Part shown: positions 36,796 to 45,480 of the stretch, piece by piece | Layout: each line of letters starts with the position of its first letter | How positions within the stretch are numbered: position 1 is the stretch's first letter | Source of the DNA: Bacillus cereus G9842 | Lineage (GTDB): Bacteria; Bacillota; Bacilli; Bacillales; Bacillaceae_G | DNA: 64,000 bases | Reading direction: 5' to 3' | Assembly (NCBI RefSeq): GCF_000021305.1 | Contig: NC_011772.1 | Location: 2,766,001-2,830,000, forward strand | The notes under the pieces: model-generated | What the model was told of the DNA's origin: nothing | Databases searched by the model: none | Seen by the model: only the letters and a program-made list of their open reading frames with translations | Translations under genes and position numbers: made by a program

Positions 36796-38385
36796 TTACA
36801 TAAGCTGCAAATATTCATCAATATCTTTAGAAATTTGAATAAAAGCCTTATTCCAAAATTCATAATTTCTTATATCTATTTCAAAATATTTTTTCATAAG
36901 CTCCTCTACTGGAACCTTTCCTGTTTCTCGTAAAAACTCTTTATATTTCGAATGAAAAGTACCTTTACTTTCTTGAGCGATTTCTAATAAACTAAAACTT
37001 ACTAAATATCCAAATGTGTATGGATAATTGTAAAAAGGAACATCTGCTATATAAAATTGAATATATTTCATCCATACAAACGGTTGGTATTCACTTAAAG
37101 CATTTCCATAAGCTTCTTTCTGTGCCATTATAGATAATTTCTCAATTTCATCAGCACTTAAAGGACCCTCTTTACATTTTTCATAAAATGTTTTTTCAAA
37201 CTGATACGATGCTCGTATTGCCATTACATAATTAAAACTATTTCTTATTTTCCAGCTAAGTAATGACTTTTTCATATCTTTACTATCCGTTGTTTCAATT
37301 AGATAATTTAAGAGTACCGTTTCAAAGAAAATAGATGCTGATTCAGCCGTACTCATTGGCAAATTATCATCTAAAAAAGATATAGATTGTTCGAAACTCA
37401 TATTATAAAAATGCCAAGCGTGTCCTAATTCATGAGCGAGCACTCTTACACTATCTATACTCCCATCATAGCGCATTGAAATTCGTGATTCTTTCTCACT
37501 GAAAAATGGAGCACAAAACCCACCTGGTGGTTTATTCTCTCTCGGTTCAGCATCTACCCATCCACTTTCTATCGCATTACGTGCAAATTCTGCTAATTCT
37601 TCATCAATATTCTTACATGCATCATAAACGTTTTGTACTGCTACTGAAAAAGGAATTATAACCTCATTACTTTCCTTTACTATCATAAGTTCATGCCATG
37701 TAATTGACTCTTTTCCCTTCTTATACACGTTTAAAGCACTTACTAATTTATCAAGGTTTTCTTCTGTCGCATTCCACATTTGGAATAATACAGCTTCTGA
37801 AATGCCATTCGCATGAAAAGATTGTGTTAAAATCTCTCTATCTTCTATTTCATTACTCTTTGCATTACGCAATCTCCCTATTTGATTTAATACAGTAGCA
37901 AAGATTTCTTTTTCCTTATGTAAAGTACTTGTAAGTAACTCGAATACTTCTAATCTTTCCTTTTCATTTTCACTATTCATTGCAATATTATTTGCTTGTC
38001 CAAAGGATAATTGTTTATTATTGTGCTCTATTTCTATCCTATCCCGTAATTGTATGTACATATCTTCCCACGCACTAAGTTCATTTTTTATAAACTTAAT
38101 ATTAATATTATCGGAAGTTTCTACTTCACTATGTTTTATTATTTGCTGTACTTCACTTTTTAGTTCCTTCACTTTCACATTCAATTTAGTAAGGTCAGAT
38201 GAAACACTTTCTTCAACCCATTGACAATACAAATAGTATTCTGCTTTTTCAATAGCTTGTATAAGCTTTGAAAGAACCTCTACATCTTTTGTTACAAAAT
38301 ATTGCTCTTTCAACTCTAAAATCGGAAATAGAATATCCTCATTCAAATACAATCGATTTAAATCCCATCTAGCAATTTCTTGCAT
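36796..38385 (-). CDS. M3 family oligoendopeptidase (PepF-like)
   Basis: The 529-residue protein has the zinc motif HELGHAWHF near residue 347, with Glu further on in PMSTAESASIFFE, as in the M3 family. The N-terminal helical domain and length fit a complete enzyme. It is cytoplasmic, without a signal peptide. ATG follows AGGAGG. Confidence 0.92.
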   Translation of the reverse strand: MQEIARWDLNRLYLNEDILFPILELKEQYFVTKDVEVLSKLIQAIEKAEYYLYCQWVEESVSSDLTKLNVKVKELKSEVQQIIKHSEVETSDNINIKFIKNELSAWEDMYIQLRDRIEIEHNNKQLSFGQANNIAMNSENEKERLEVFELLTSTLHKEKEIFATVLNQIGRLRNAKSNEIEDREILTQSFHANGISEAVLFQMWNATEENLDKLVSALNVYKKGKESITWHELMIVKESNEVIIPFSVAVQNVYDACKNIDEELAEFARNAIESGWVDAEPRENKPPGGFCAPFFSEKESRISMRYDGSIDSVRVLAHELGHAWHFYNMSFEQSISFLDDNLPMSTAESASIFFETVLLNYLIETTDSKDMKKSLLSWKIRNSFNYVMAIRASYQFEKTFYEKCKEGPLSADEIEKLSIMAQKEAYGNALSEYQPFVWMKYIQFYIADVPFYNYPYTFGYLVSFSLLEIAQESKGTFHSKYKEFLRETGKVPVEELMKKYFEIDIRNYEFWNKAFIQISKDIDEYLQLM

Positions 38386-38643
38386 TTTTATAGCCGCCTC
38401 CTATTTTTACAAATAGTTACAGATATTTCTTCCTACACAATTATATATGAAATAAAAAAATTTCGATATCCTTAAATATTCAGATTCCTATAAATGCATT
38501 CTTATTTATATCTTTTCTTCTACCATAAAGTATCATTTCACATATAAAAAATACTCCCTCTACAGGATTGCATTTGATATAGGCTAACTTCAAAGGTTTC
38601 ATCTTCATCCATACCATATCGACCGATTATCACAGATTAAAAA

Positions 38644-38676
38644 ATAAAAAAGGATTGATCAAAAGATCAATCCTTT
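38644..38676 (-). terminator. Terminator of the degV-family gene
   Basis: AAAGGATTGATC/GATCAATCCTTT starts within the stop codon and is followed by a T run on the minus strand. Confidence 0.85.
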
Positions 38677-39535
38677 ACTCTACTTCATTTAAGAAAAATA
38701 ACGTTATAACGCCAGGACCTGTATGTGCACCGATTGCTGCACCAATTGTATTTACGATAAATACTTCACAGCCAAATCTTTCAGTAATTAATGCTTTTAA
38801 CGCTTCAGCTGTTTCTAAGTCGTCACCGTGAGTCATAGCGATTGTTTGACCTTTAAGGTATTTTCCACGTTCTTCCATAATATCAACAATACGGCTTAAT
38901 ACTTTCTTTTTCCCTCGTACTTTTTCAAGTGGGACAAGTTTTCCTTCTTCCACGTTCAAAATCGGCTTAATGTTTAATAAACCACCGATAAATCCTGCTA
39001 CTTTACTTAAGCGCCCGCCTCTAACAAGGTACTGTAAGTCAGCTACAGTGAAGATATGTTCCATATGGTTCATTAGAAAAGCGACACGGTTTAATATGTC
39101 TTCTTTTGATGCGCCGTTTTTTGCCATTTTAGCAGCTTCTAATACGACAAGCCCTTGACCAAGCGAAGCACATTTCGTATCAATAATTTCTAAATCTAAA
39201 TCTGCATATGTTTCTTTTACTTCCTCTTTAATGACAACTGATGATTGATATGTACCAGACAGTTCAGATGAAAAAGCTAAATATATACAAGGATTACCTT
39301 CTTTTGCATAAGAAACAAATTTTTCTTGGAAAGTTTCAAGTGAAGGCAATGACGTTTTATAAACAGCGCCTTCTCTCATTTTTTGCAGTAATGTAACTGA
39401 CTCTAATGTTACTCCATCTAAATACTCTGTTTCTACTTCATCATATACACGGAGTGGAATTAAATCAATATCATATGCTTGCAGCAATTCTACTGGTAAA
39501 TCCGCCGCACTATCCGTAATGATTTTAACACCCAT
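38675..39535 (-). CDS. DegV family fatty-acid-binding protein
   Basis: The 286-residue protein starts MGVKIITDSAADLP and contains FSSELSGTYQS and GGRLSKVAGFIGGLLNIKP, all DegV-type. DegV (FakB) proteins bind fatty acids for the FakA kinase. No kinase gene is near. ATG follows GAGG. Confidence 0.93.
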   Translation of the reverse strand: MGVKIITDSAADLPVELLQAYDIDLIPLRVYDEVETEYLDGVTLESVTLLQKMREGAVYKTSLPSLETFQEKFVSYAKEGNPCIYLAFSSELSGTYQSSVVIKEEVKETYADLDLEIIDTKCASLGQGLVVLEAAKMAKNGASKEDILNRVAFLMNHMEHIFTVADLQYLVRGGRLSKVAGFIGGLLNIKPILNVEEGKLVPLEKVRGKKKVLSRIVDIMEERGKYLKGQTIAMTHGDDLETAEALKALITERFGCEVFIVNTIGAAIGAHTGPGVITLFFLNEVE

Positions 39536-39995
39536 TTTTAAACCTCTATTCTGTTATAAATATAAAATAATAAAATAAAAATAGTACTTTTAAATTATAT
39601 ACGTAAAACTTAAATGAAGAAAGGAAAACACTTTATATTGTATGCACTATTCTTCAAAACTTGAACTATTAATGAAAATGGTTCTATTTTAAACACCTTT
39701 TTCTTATCATTTTTCAATAACACGAATAATTTTATAAGTATTTTGTATCATCATATTTTAATTCTTTATCTTAATATAATCTTTTAAAATTTATACTGTT
39801 TAAAATTTATACTGTTTAAAATTTAAAAGCCACATCCAATAAAGGAAATGGCTTTTAAATTTCCATAAAACAACCAAACTTTATTTCCCATCACATTGTT
39901 CTCATTATTATTTTGGCGATGTTAATGATTAATATTTATAGCCTGTACTATATTCACCTGTAAGAATCACTATATAAAAAAACAGGTTAAACATT
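39536..39995. other. Intergenic region with 16-bp direct repeats
   Basis: AAAATTTATACTGTTT is present at 39786-39801 and 39802-39817, plus half a third copy. A hairpin at 39821-39860 (TTTAAAAGCCA/TGGCTTTTAAA) follows and may end the coat operon. No gene is seen. Confidence 0.65.
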
Positions 39996-40448
39996 TTATA
40001 AAATATTTAATTTTACTAGTAAAGCTAATAAAATTTGGAGAAGAATTTGAACATTTACTGCTATGTCTGTATCCGTAGTCGTAACTGTAACATTTCTAGA
40101 ATTTCTAATAACAGTTTCTTGTTTATTAATTTGTTTAATAGATGATTTTTGAAACAATTCTTGTGCTACACGATCAGCTTTTTCACTATCTGCTATAGAA
40201 ATACTTATTATAACCACAATAGCTGCTTGTAAAGCTGCTTGAATAGATAACGCAGCTTTTGTATCAGTAGTAGTAACTTCTACATCTGCTGAATCAACTA
40301 TTGTAATAGATTCTTCAGAAATTTGATAAGTTTTACTTTCTTGCGCAGCTGCTTCTGAAACGCTAGCATTTTTAAAAGACGGATGAGGATTTGAAGAATC
40401 TAATGCACTCCACTTTTTATTTCCATCTGAATGACATGTTTTTTCCAT
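39996..40448 (-). CDS. Spore coat protein with two CotX/V domains
   Basis: ATG 40448 follows GGGGGTG and gives 150 residues. Two repeats of the coat X/V module are visible: ADVEVTTTDTKAALSIQAAL and RNVTVTTTDTDIAVNVQILL. It is nearly the same as the product at 41,031-41,579 in the last 100 residues. The product should be in the insoluble outer coat or exosporium base. Expression late in the mother cell is expected. Confidence 0.88.
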   Translation of the reverse strand: MEKTCHSDGNKKWSALDSSNPHPSFKNASVSEAAAQESKTYQISEESITIVDSADVEVTTTDTKAALSIQAALQAAIVVIISISIADSEKADRVAQELFQKSSIKQINKQETVIRNSRNVTVTTTDTDIAVNVQILLQILLALLVKLNIL

Positions 40449-40462
40449 AAGTTCACCCCCTT

Positions 40463-40663
40463 TCAATCTAAATAATTATTAACCTGTGATTGTATTTCAG
40501 AAATAATACTTTTAATTTGCTGCTTTTTTTCTGGCGATAAATTTTTTAGTTTTTCTTCATTTATCCCATGCCTATTAAAAATATCTGAGAGTAAAAGGTC
40601 TATAATTATATTCTTTTGACCTTTATCAAACTTAAAGGAAGAAAATTTATTTAAATCATCCAT
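40463..40663 (-). CDS. Small CotW-like spore protein
   Basis: The 66-residue, charged helical protein precedes the CotX-type gene in one operon. In Bacillus subtilis the CotX/V genes are next to cotW; the small size and neighbourhood suggest a similar partner. Sequence alone does not prove it. The promoter shares the sigma-K-like block. Confidence 0.6.
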   Translation of the reverse strand: MDDLNKFSSFKFDKGQKNIIIDLLLSDIFNRHGINEEKLKNLSPEKKQQIKSIISEIQSQVNNYLD

Positions 40664-40715
40664 TTACAATGTTCACTCCTATCAGTTTTCTATAAAAATT
40701 TCAAATAACTACCAG

Positions 40716-40750
40716 CATTATATGTATTTAAATAACAATTGCTTGGACAA
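40716..40750 (-). promoter_or_regulatory. Sigma-K-like promoter of the small coat operon
   Basis: Minus strand: TTGTCCAAGC (40750-40741), 16 bases, CATATAATG (40724-40716). Same layout at 41.65 and 44.88 kb. Confidence 0.7.
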
Positions 40751-40792
40751 GTAACTTAATCTTCTATTTTCCCTTCTTTTTACTAATAAAAT

Positions 40793-40824
40793 CAAAAGGC
40801 TGTCTTCTAATGCGAAGACAGCCT
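40793..40824 (-). terminator. Terminator of the second coat gene
   Basis: AGGCTGTCTTC/GAAGACAGCCT with TTTTGATTTT after it on the minus strand, about 200 bases behind the CotX-type gene. Confidence 0.75.
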
Positions 40825-41030
40825 CCCGTTACTTAACATATATAAGTTTTAATTACTGTTAAATAATAAGTTCACCTTTGCTATTGTATAGTTATCCCCA
40901 CTTACCTTCCCATCAATCTTGAATTTTAATTTAGTCATAATAAGAAGTCCAAGCTTGTACCACATATTACAACAAAAAAATATTTACTTTGAGTGAACCA
41001 TTATAGCTAAATATAAATGGGATAGACACT

Positions 41031-41579
41031 TTATAAAATGTTTAGTTTAACTAGTAACGCTAATAAAATTTGAAGGAGAATTTGAATATTCACTGCAATA
41101 TCTGTATCAGTAGTTGTTACGGTTACGTTTCTGGAATTTTTAATAAATGTTTTTTGTCTATTAATTTGTTTAATAGATGATTTTTGAAACAATTCTTGTG
41201 TTATTTTATCTGCCTTTTCACTATCTGCTATAGAAATACTTACTACAACCACAATAGCTGCTTGTAACGCAGCTTGGATGGATAGCGCAGCTTTTGTATC
41301 TGTAGTAGTAACTTGTACATCTGCTGAATCTACTATTTCAATATATTCCTCAGAAACTTGATCGATTTCATCTGTTTGTATAGCTTCTTCTAAAAAATTT
41401 GCATTTTTACTATATGAATAAGAATTTACTGATTCGGAATCCTGATTTATTGGCTCAGAAACCTGTTTTTTTGGTTCACAATCCTTTTTTATTGGCTCAG
41501 AATCCACTTTTTTTCGTTCAGAATCCCGATTTAATGGATCCCGGTTTTTCTTTCGTCTACAAACTTCACAATCACACAT
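41031..41579 (-). CDS. Spore coat protein with two CotX/V domains and Cys-rich charged head
   Basis: The 182-residue protein starts with ATG behind AGGGGTGA. Residues 1-9 (MCDCEVCRR) carry three Cys, then several short repeats around Ser-Glu-Pro-Ile follow to residue 50. The C-terminal 110 residues contain the same two CotX/V modules as the gene at 39,996. The Cys and repeat head could form cross-links. The promoter has the same sigma-K-like block. Confidence 0.88.
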   Translation of the reverse strand: MCDCEVCRRKKNRDPLNRDSERKKVDSEPIKKDCEPKKQVSEPINQDSESVNSYSYSKNANFLEEAIQTDEIDQVSEEYIEIVDSADVQVTTTDTKAALSIQAALQAAIVVVVSISIADSEKADKITQELFQKSSIKQINRQKTFIKNSRNVTVTTTDTDIAVNIQILLQILLALLVKLNIL

Positions 41580-41637
41580 AAAATCACCCCTTTTAAACTA
41601 AAAAATTAGCAATATTAAAATATTGGCTAACTACTAG

Positions 41638-41672
41638 CATTTTATGTATTTTTTAATAATTTGTTTGGACAA
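41638..41672 (-). promoter_or_regulatory. Sigma-K-like promoter of the Cys-rich coat gene
   Basis: TTGTCCAAAC, 16 bases, CATAAAATG on the minus strand, followed downstream by an AATATT hairpin in the leader. Confidence 0.7.
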
Positions 41673-41835
41673 GTAACTTGAATTTATATTTTACTTCTAA
41701 TTCTTTTTTGTAATAACAAAAAATAGCCTTCTAACAAGAAGACAACCATCTTTTATTTCACATTTATATAAAAGACCCATACTTAAATACACTTAACTTC
41801 ATATAATATTTTTAGAATGAGTAGTCGTTACTGAA

Positions 41836-41857
41836 GGGCACTTTTCGAAGTGCTCTT
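41836..41857 (-). terminator. Hairpin after the decayed small ORF
   Basis: GAGCACTT and AAGTGCCC pair around CGAA. There is no strong T run. Confidence 0.4.
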
Positions 41858-41861
41858 ATCT

Positions 41862-42035
41862 TTAATCTCCCTCTTTTTCAGGAAGAGTTTTTTTACTAAA
41901 TCCTAATATGATTTGTATCACTAAGGCTGGCGATTACCACATTTCCTTAATAGCTTCAATGAATACAGTAGCTACTAATTAAAATATCCCTATGATTTTC
42001 TCTACACTAAAAAAATCGTGCGTTATCGAACACAT
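41862..42035 (-). pseudogene. Decayed small membrane-protein-like ORF
   Basis: The minus frame from ATG 42035 has 57 codons of coding type with two TAA stops at codons 19 and 34. The pieces (LVATVFIEAIKEMW and SPALVIQIILGFSKKT) look like a small membrane protein. The rest of the 41.68-42.23 kb gap shows nothing else that I can support. Confidence 0.3.
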
Positions 42036-42236
42036 GAACTATTTTTTATTTTGACTATGTAACACTAAATTCACAACATTATTATCCTATATTTGGTGAA
42101 GCCTACATTTCAATGCCAGCAACCCCACACTTTTAACTAATAACTTAAACAAATGTGCTATCTCAAGGTTCCTTTGATATAGTATCTTATGTTCTATATA
42201 ATGAAGAGAGCGCTAGTATTCGGAAGGAGCATGTAT

Positions 42237-42668
42237 ATGAGTATTCAACTAGCTACATCTAACGATTTAAAATGGATTAATAGTCAATATGAATCAATAG
42301 GATTTGTACGAAGTGATTTAAAGAGAGATAAAGTTGCAATTATTACATATAACAACGAGTATGCAGGTGTTGGACGATTAGTCCAAATAGATGCAGATAC
42401 TATAGAAATGGGCGGGATTTTTATTCTCCCTAAATTTAGAGGGCTACAATTAGCTGGTGAGCTTGTTTCATTTTTAGTAGAAACTGTAAAAAAATCACAA
42501 ATACAAGATGTATATTGTCTTCCTTTTGAGGAATTAGAAAACTTTTATAAGAAATATGGCTATACTGAAGTCGATACTACGAAAGAAGCAGTCCATCCAA
42601 TTATTCTAAAAAAATATAATTGGTGTTTGGAGAACTACGATAAACACGTTCTACTATTTAAATTGTAA
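42237..42668 (+). CDS. GNAT family acetyltransferase
   Basis: ATG 42237 lies seven bases after AAGGAG and gives 143 residues; an upstream ATG overlaps the ribosome site. The acetyl-CoA motif appears as FILPKFRGLQLAGELV (usual Gln/Arg-x-x-Gly-x-Gly/Ala altered to RGLQLA). The end is shorter than most. Substrate unknown. Confidence 0.78.
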   Translation: MSIQLATSNDLKWINSQYESIGFVRSDLKRDKVAIITYNNEYAGVGRLVQIDADTIEMGGIFILPKFRGLQLAGELVSFLVETVKKSQIQDVYCLPFEELENFYKKYGYTEVDTTKEAVHPIILKKYNWCLENYDKHVLLFKL

Positions 42669-42768
42669 ATATAATAAAAAGTATATTCTCAATCGTTTTT
42701 CTATCACTACTCCTAATCGGAGCCTAAGGATTAATCAAAGATATTTTATCTCTCCTTTTATAAATGGC

Positions 42769-42875
42769 TGATTAAAACTCAATGTTCCGTCAATACTATA
42801 GGTAACATGATTGTATTTCTCCATTCTCCCTTGGAGAGGAGCAGTTAGCTTTTGCTAGCTGCTCTTTTATTTTTT
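42769..42875 (+). ncRNA. Chromosomal copy of the hairpin unit; small RNA or terminator
   Basis: TGATTA, 17 bases, AATACTA, then about 40 bases and the hairpin GAGCAGTTAGC/GCTAGCTGCTC with a T run. The layout and sequence match the units at 27.9-28.1 kb in the prophage. It lies 100 bases behind the GNAT gene, so the hairpin could instead end that transcript. Confidence 0.45.
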
Positions 42876-42960
42876 CAAAAAGTCACATAAATATCTTTAA
42901 TTCCAAACATTCAAAAGATAAAATGTGATAAGATTGTTATGAAGATATTTACCAACTAAT

Positions 42961-42996
42961 AAATGCGCCCTAGACTTACGTACTAGGGCGTATTTA
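42961..42996 (-). terminator. Terminator of the next acetyltransferase gene
   Basis: GCGCCCTAG/CTAGGGCG lies just behind the stop at 43,022 on the minus strand. Confidence 0.75.
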
Positions 42997-43021
42997 TTTT
43001 TTAGTATGTAATTTCCTTCAC

Positions 43022-43792
43022 TCATCTATTATCCACAAAATAAGTATCATACGCTTTATCAAAAACATATCCTAACTTTTCTGCTAGGTTAGCAGATGTA
43101 GTATTCGCTGCGTCCCAGTTTGGATACTTTCCATTTTCTAAGCAATCCAATATAAGAGCTGCACTAACTACAGTTGCCAAGCCTTTTCTTCTATGATTGT
43201 GATCAGTCGCAACTTCAATTTCAATTCCATCATTATAAATACTATACGAGGATGCACCACATACAACTTCTCCGTTATATAAAATGCTATAACCTATACC
43301 ACGGTTTATATAATCTTCTACCGACTGAAATTGACTTATAAAATCTTCAGAGATTTTATGTAATGTAGGGCTATTTGCGATATGCTCATCTATTCTTTTT
43401 AACTCATATCCTTTTGGAAGTATTGATATAAAAGACTGTAATTTTGAACGATTAAAACCTTCTGAATTTCGTTTGAACTTATAGCGTAAAAACTTATCTA
43501 TTTTTCTTTCATGGAATGTTTCTAAGCGTTGTTTCCACTCTTCACTATTTACGATAACTAAAATTCTTTCAGGAATGTTACGTAATAACTCTTCTGTTTC
43601 TTGCACATTTGGGTCTCCAGCGTAAAATGTGAAAATTCCTACCGTAACTTGTGCTACTGTTGGATTTTCAAGATCATTTACCCAAGCAGTCCCCATATGC
43701 CCTTGTAAATAAGAAAGTAAAATAACGTTATTGAAATCATCAAACATAGAAACTAGTTTTTTTCTTGTATGTATATTCGCTTCATGTATCAT
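43022..43792 (-). CDS. GNAT-type acetyltransferase (256 aa, C-terminal domain)
   Basis: The C-terminal part (about 165-250) carries the acetyl-CoA motif HNHRRKGLATVVSAAL and a strand-helix end with NTTSANLAEKLGY. The N-terminal 150 residues are a separate domain found in this GNAT subfamily. The reaction is unknown. ATG with GCGGGAA ribosome site. Confidence 0.82.
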   Translation of the reverse strand: MIHEANIHTRKKLVSMFDDFNNVILLSYLQGHMGTAWVNDLENPTVAQVTVGIFTFYAGDPNVQETEELLRNIPERILVIVNSEEWKQRLETFHERKIDKFLRYKFKRNSEGFNRSKLQSFISILPKGYELKRIDEHIANSPTLHKISEDFISQFQSVEDYINRGIGYSILYNGEVVCGASSYSIYNDGIEIEVATDHNHRRKGLATVVSAALILDCLENGKYPNWDAANTTSANLAEKLGYVFDKAYDTYFVDNR

Positions 43793-44007
43793 TTACATTC
43801 CCGCCTTCTATAAAATCAATCTTATTCTAAATCTTTTAGAATAAACTTATATAATTTTTCAATCAACCATTTACCATATAAGAAAACACCTATTAAACTA
43901 AATTTTTATATAATTATAAATCATTCACAAATATAAAATTATTATAACATCTAATAAAAAAAGAGTATCTCACTTTTTAAACTTTAGAATATACATCGTG
44001 TATGTAT

Positions 44008-44036
44008 AAACCCTCAACATAATGTATGAGGATTTA
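44008..44036 (-). terminator. Terminator-like hairpin
   Basis: AACCCTCA and TGAGGATT pair just behind the stop at 44,049. Confidence 0.5.
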
Positions 44037-44048
44037 TCAAAAAATGCG

Positions 44049-44828
44049 TTATAACTCCTTCTTAGAAATAAAAGATTCCATTTCACCATTTTTATATACT
44101 TTAGTCAATTTAACAACTGACTTGTACGTGTTAACGTCATCCTTTATCATTTTTTTCAGCTCTTCTATTTCGATATTACCAGTTCCACTCTCTACCTTTA
44201 AACAATTTGAAATGTTTAAGTATCCACTAGATGCGAAAAGAATAACGAATGTAATATCAGGAAAATTAATGAACAGCATTCCAAACTTCAAAGGGTTCGC
44301 AGCAGTATCCGATAAAACTAATCGAAAATCTAACAGTTCAGGTACTTGAACAAAATCCTTAGAAACAATCGCTTCACCTACAATTGCAAATTGCTTTACT
44401 ACATTCCCAAGTTCATCTGTAAATTCAGTACATATAGGTGCATCAATTGTTTTCGCTTGTAAAGATAAATTTAATTCTGGATTATGAAAATCAAAAAAGA
44501 TTGTACTCCCCTCTGTTAAACATTGCGGGCACACATTTCCTAGCAAGCTAAAGTCCTCTTCAATATATTTAACTTTCGATTTGCAACTACAAACTTTTCC
44601 TATTCGGATTACATCAATTTTTGAGCAATCTACAAAAATAACCTCACTGTCTTCTTGTACGAATGATACAATCCCTTTCATCGCATTAAATGAAAGAAAA
44701 TAAGATACAACGATTTCGTTTCCTACTATTACAATACTTTCAACTTTAGTATACGGTTCTAGACTTTGTAAAAATTCACATATACTATTTTGGCAACACC
44801 CACAATCACGTTTCGGCTCACAATCCAC
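44049..44828 (-). CDS. Cys-rich probable spore surface protein
   Basis: The GTG start behind GGAG gives 259 residues. The N-terminus (MDCEPKRDCGCCQNSICEFL) is like the Cys-rich heads of coat and exosporium proteins; more Cys pairs follow in CSCKSK and CPQC. The C-terminal 160 residues are beta-rich. It has no signal peptide. The promoter shares the sigma-K-like block of the CotX-type genes, which is the main reason for the spore call. Family not recognised. Confidence 0.7.
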   Translation of the reverse strand: MDCEPKRDCGCCQNSICEFLQSLEPYTKVESIVIVGNEIVVSYFLSFNAMKGIVSFVQEDSEVIFVDCSKIDVIRIGKVCSCKSKVKYIEEDFSLLGNVCPQCLTEGSTIFFDFHNPELNLSLQAKTIDAPICTEFTDELGNVVKQFAIVGEAIVSKDFVQVPELLDFRLVLSDTAANPLKFGMLFINFPDITFVILFASSGYLNISNCLKVESGTGNIEIEELKKMIKDDVNTYKSVVKLTKVYKNGEMESFISKKEL

Positions 44829-44865
44829 TTACACTCCATCCCTTCTCTATATAGAATAGCTAATA

Positions 44866-44901
44866 CATATATATGAAAGGAAAACAAAAAAGCTTGGACA
44901 A
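44866..44901 (-). promoter_or_regulatory. Sigma-K-like promoter of the Cys-rich gene
   Basis: TTGTCCAAGC, 16 bases, CATATATATG on the minus strand. Confidence 0.7.
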
Positions 44902-45080
44902 TATAACTTTAACGTAGGAATATCGTTATCTATTCATAATATTAGTACGGGAATTACACCAATAATGAGTAATAACACATAATTTTTACTATAAATACAT
45001 ATAACAATTTCATCTTTCATGAAAAAAACGTTATAATGAAGTGTAGCCTCTACGATTACGTTATAAAGGAGATTAAAACA

Positions 45081-45401
45081 ATGGCTAAAATTAAAGTATA
45101 CCAAGTAAAAGAAGAAAATATGGAAGCAGTAAAAAACATCATTGATGTTGAGGAACAAAACCCAACTGCTGAAAACTTACAAAATCTATATGCATGTGTA
45201 TTAGAAACTGAAGATATGGCATTGCCTGAATCATACATTGAAGAAGATATCTTAATCGATTCTATGGAAGTTATGGTTAACGCTTCTCAAAGCAAAGTAA
45301 GAGACTTAGGTGCATACGATGTAATTGAAGTTCAAAACAAAGGTAAGAAAACACAAATTTTATTACTTGCAGACGAAGAATACGAAATTATTGAAGGCTA
45401 A
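45081..45401 (+). CDS. Small acidic cytosolic protein of unknown function
   Basis: ATG 45081 lies nine bases after GGAG and gives 106 residues. The protein is acidic and mixed alpha/beta (MAKIKVYQVKEENMEAVKNI start). It is transcribed alone with a strong terminator. Not recognised beyond this. Confidence 0.75.
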   Translation: MAKIKVYQVKEENMEAVKNIIDVEEQNPTAENLQNLYACVLETEDMALPESYIEEDILIDSMEVMVNASQSKVRDLGAYDVIEVQNKGKKTQILLLADEEYEIIEG

Positions 45402-45419
45402 TCTAACACCATACATACG

Positions 45420-45453
45420 AAAAAGCTCCTTTCCAATTGGAAAGGAGCTTTTT
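45420..45453. terminator. Strong bidirectional terminator
   Basis: AAAAAGCTCCTTTCC pairs perfectly with GGAAAGGAGCTTTTT; it serves both convergent genes. Confidence 0.9.
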
Positions 45454-45480
45454 CATTACGCTTTTGATGTTTCACTTTTT

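Noticed and set aside
39786..39824. 16-bp tandem repeat as a possible mobile element scar
   Set aside because: Only two and a half copies, AT-rich, no flanking inverted repeats or target duplication.
44026..44349. Plus-strand 107-codon ORF over the Cys-rich gene
   Set aside because: It is antisense to a gene with a clear promoter and ribosome site.
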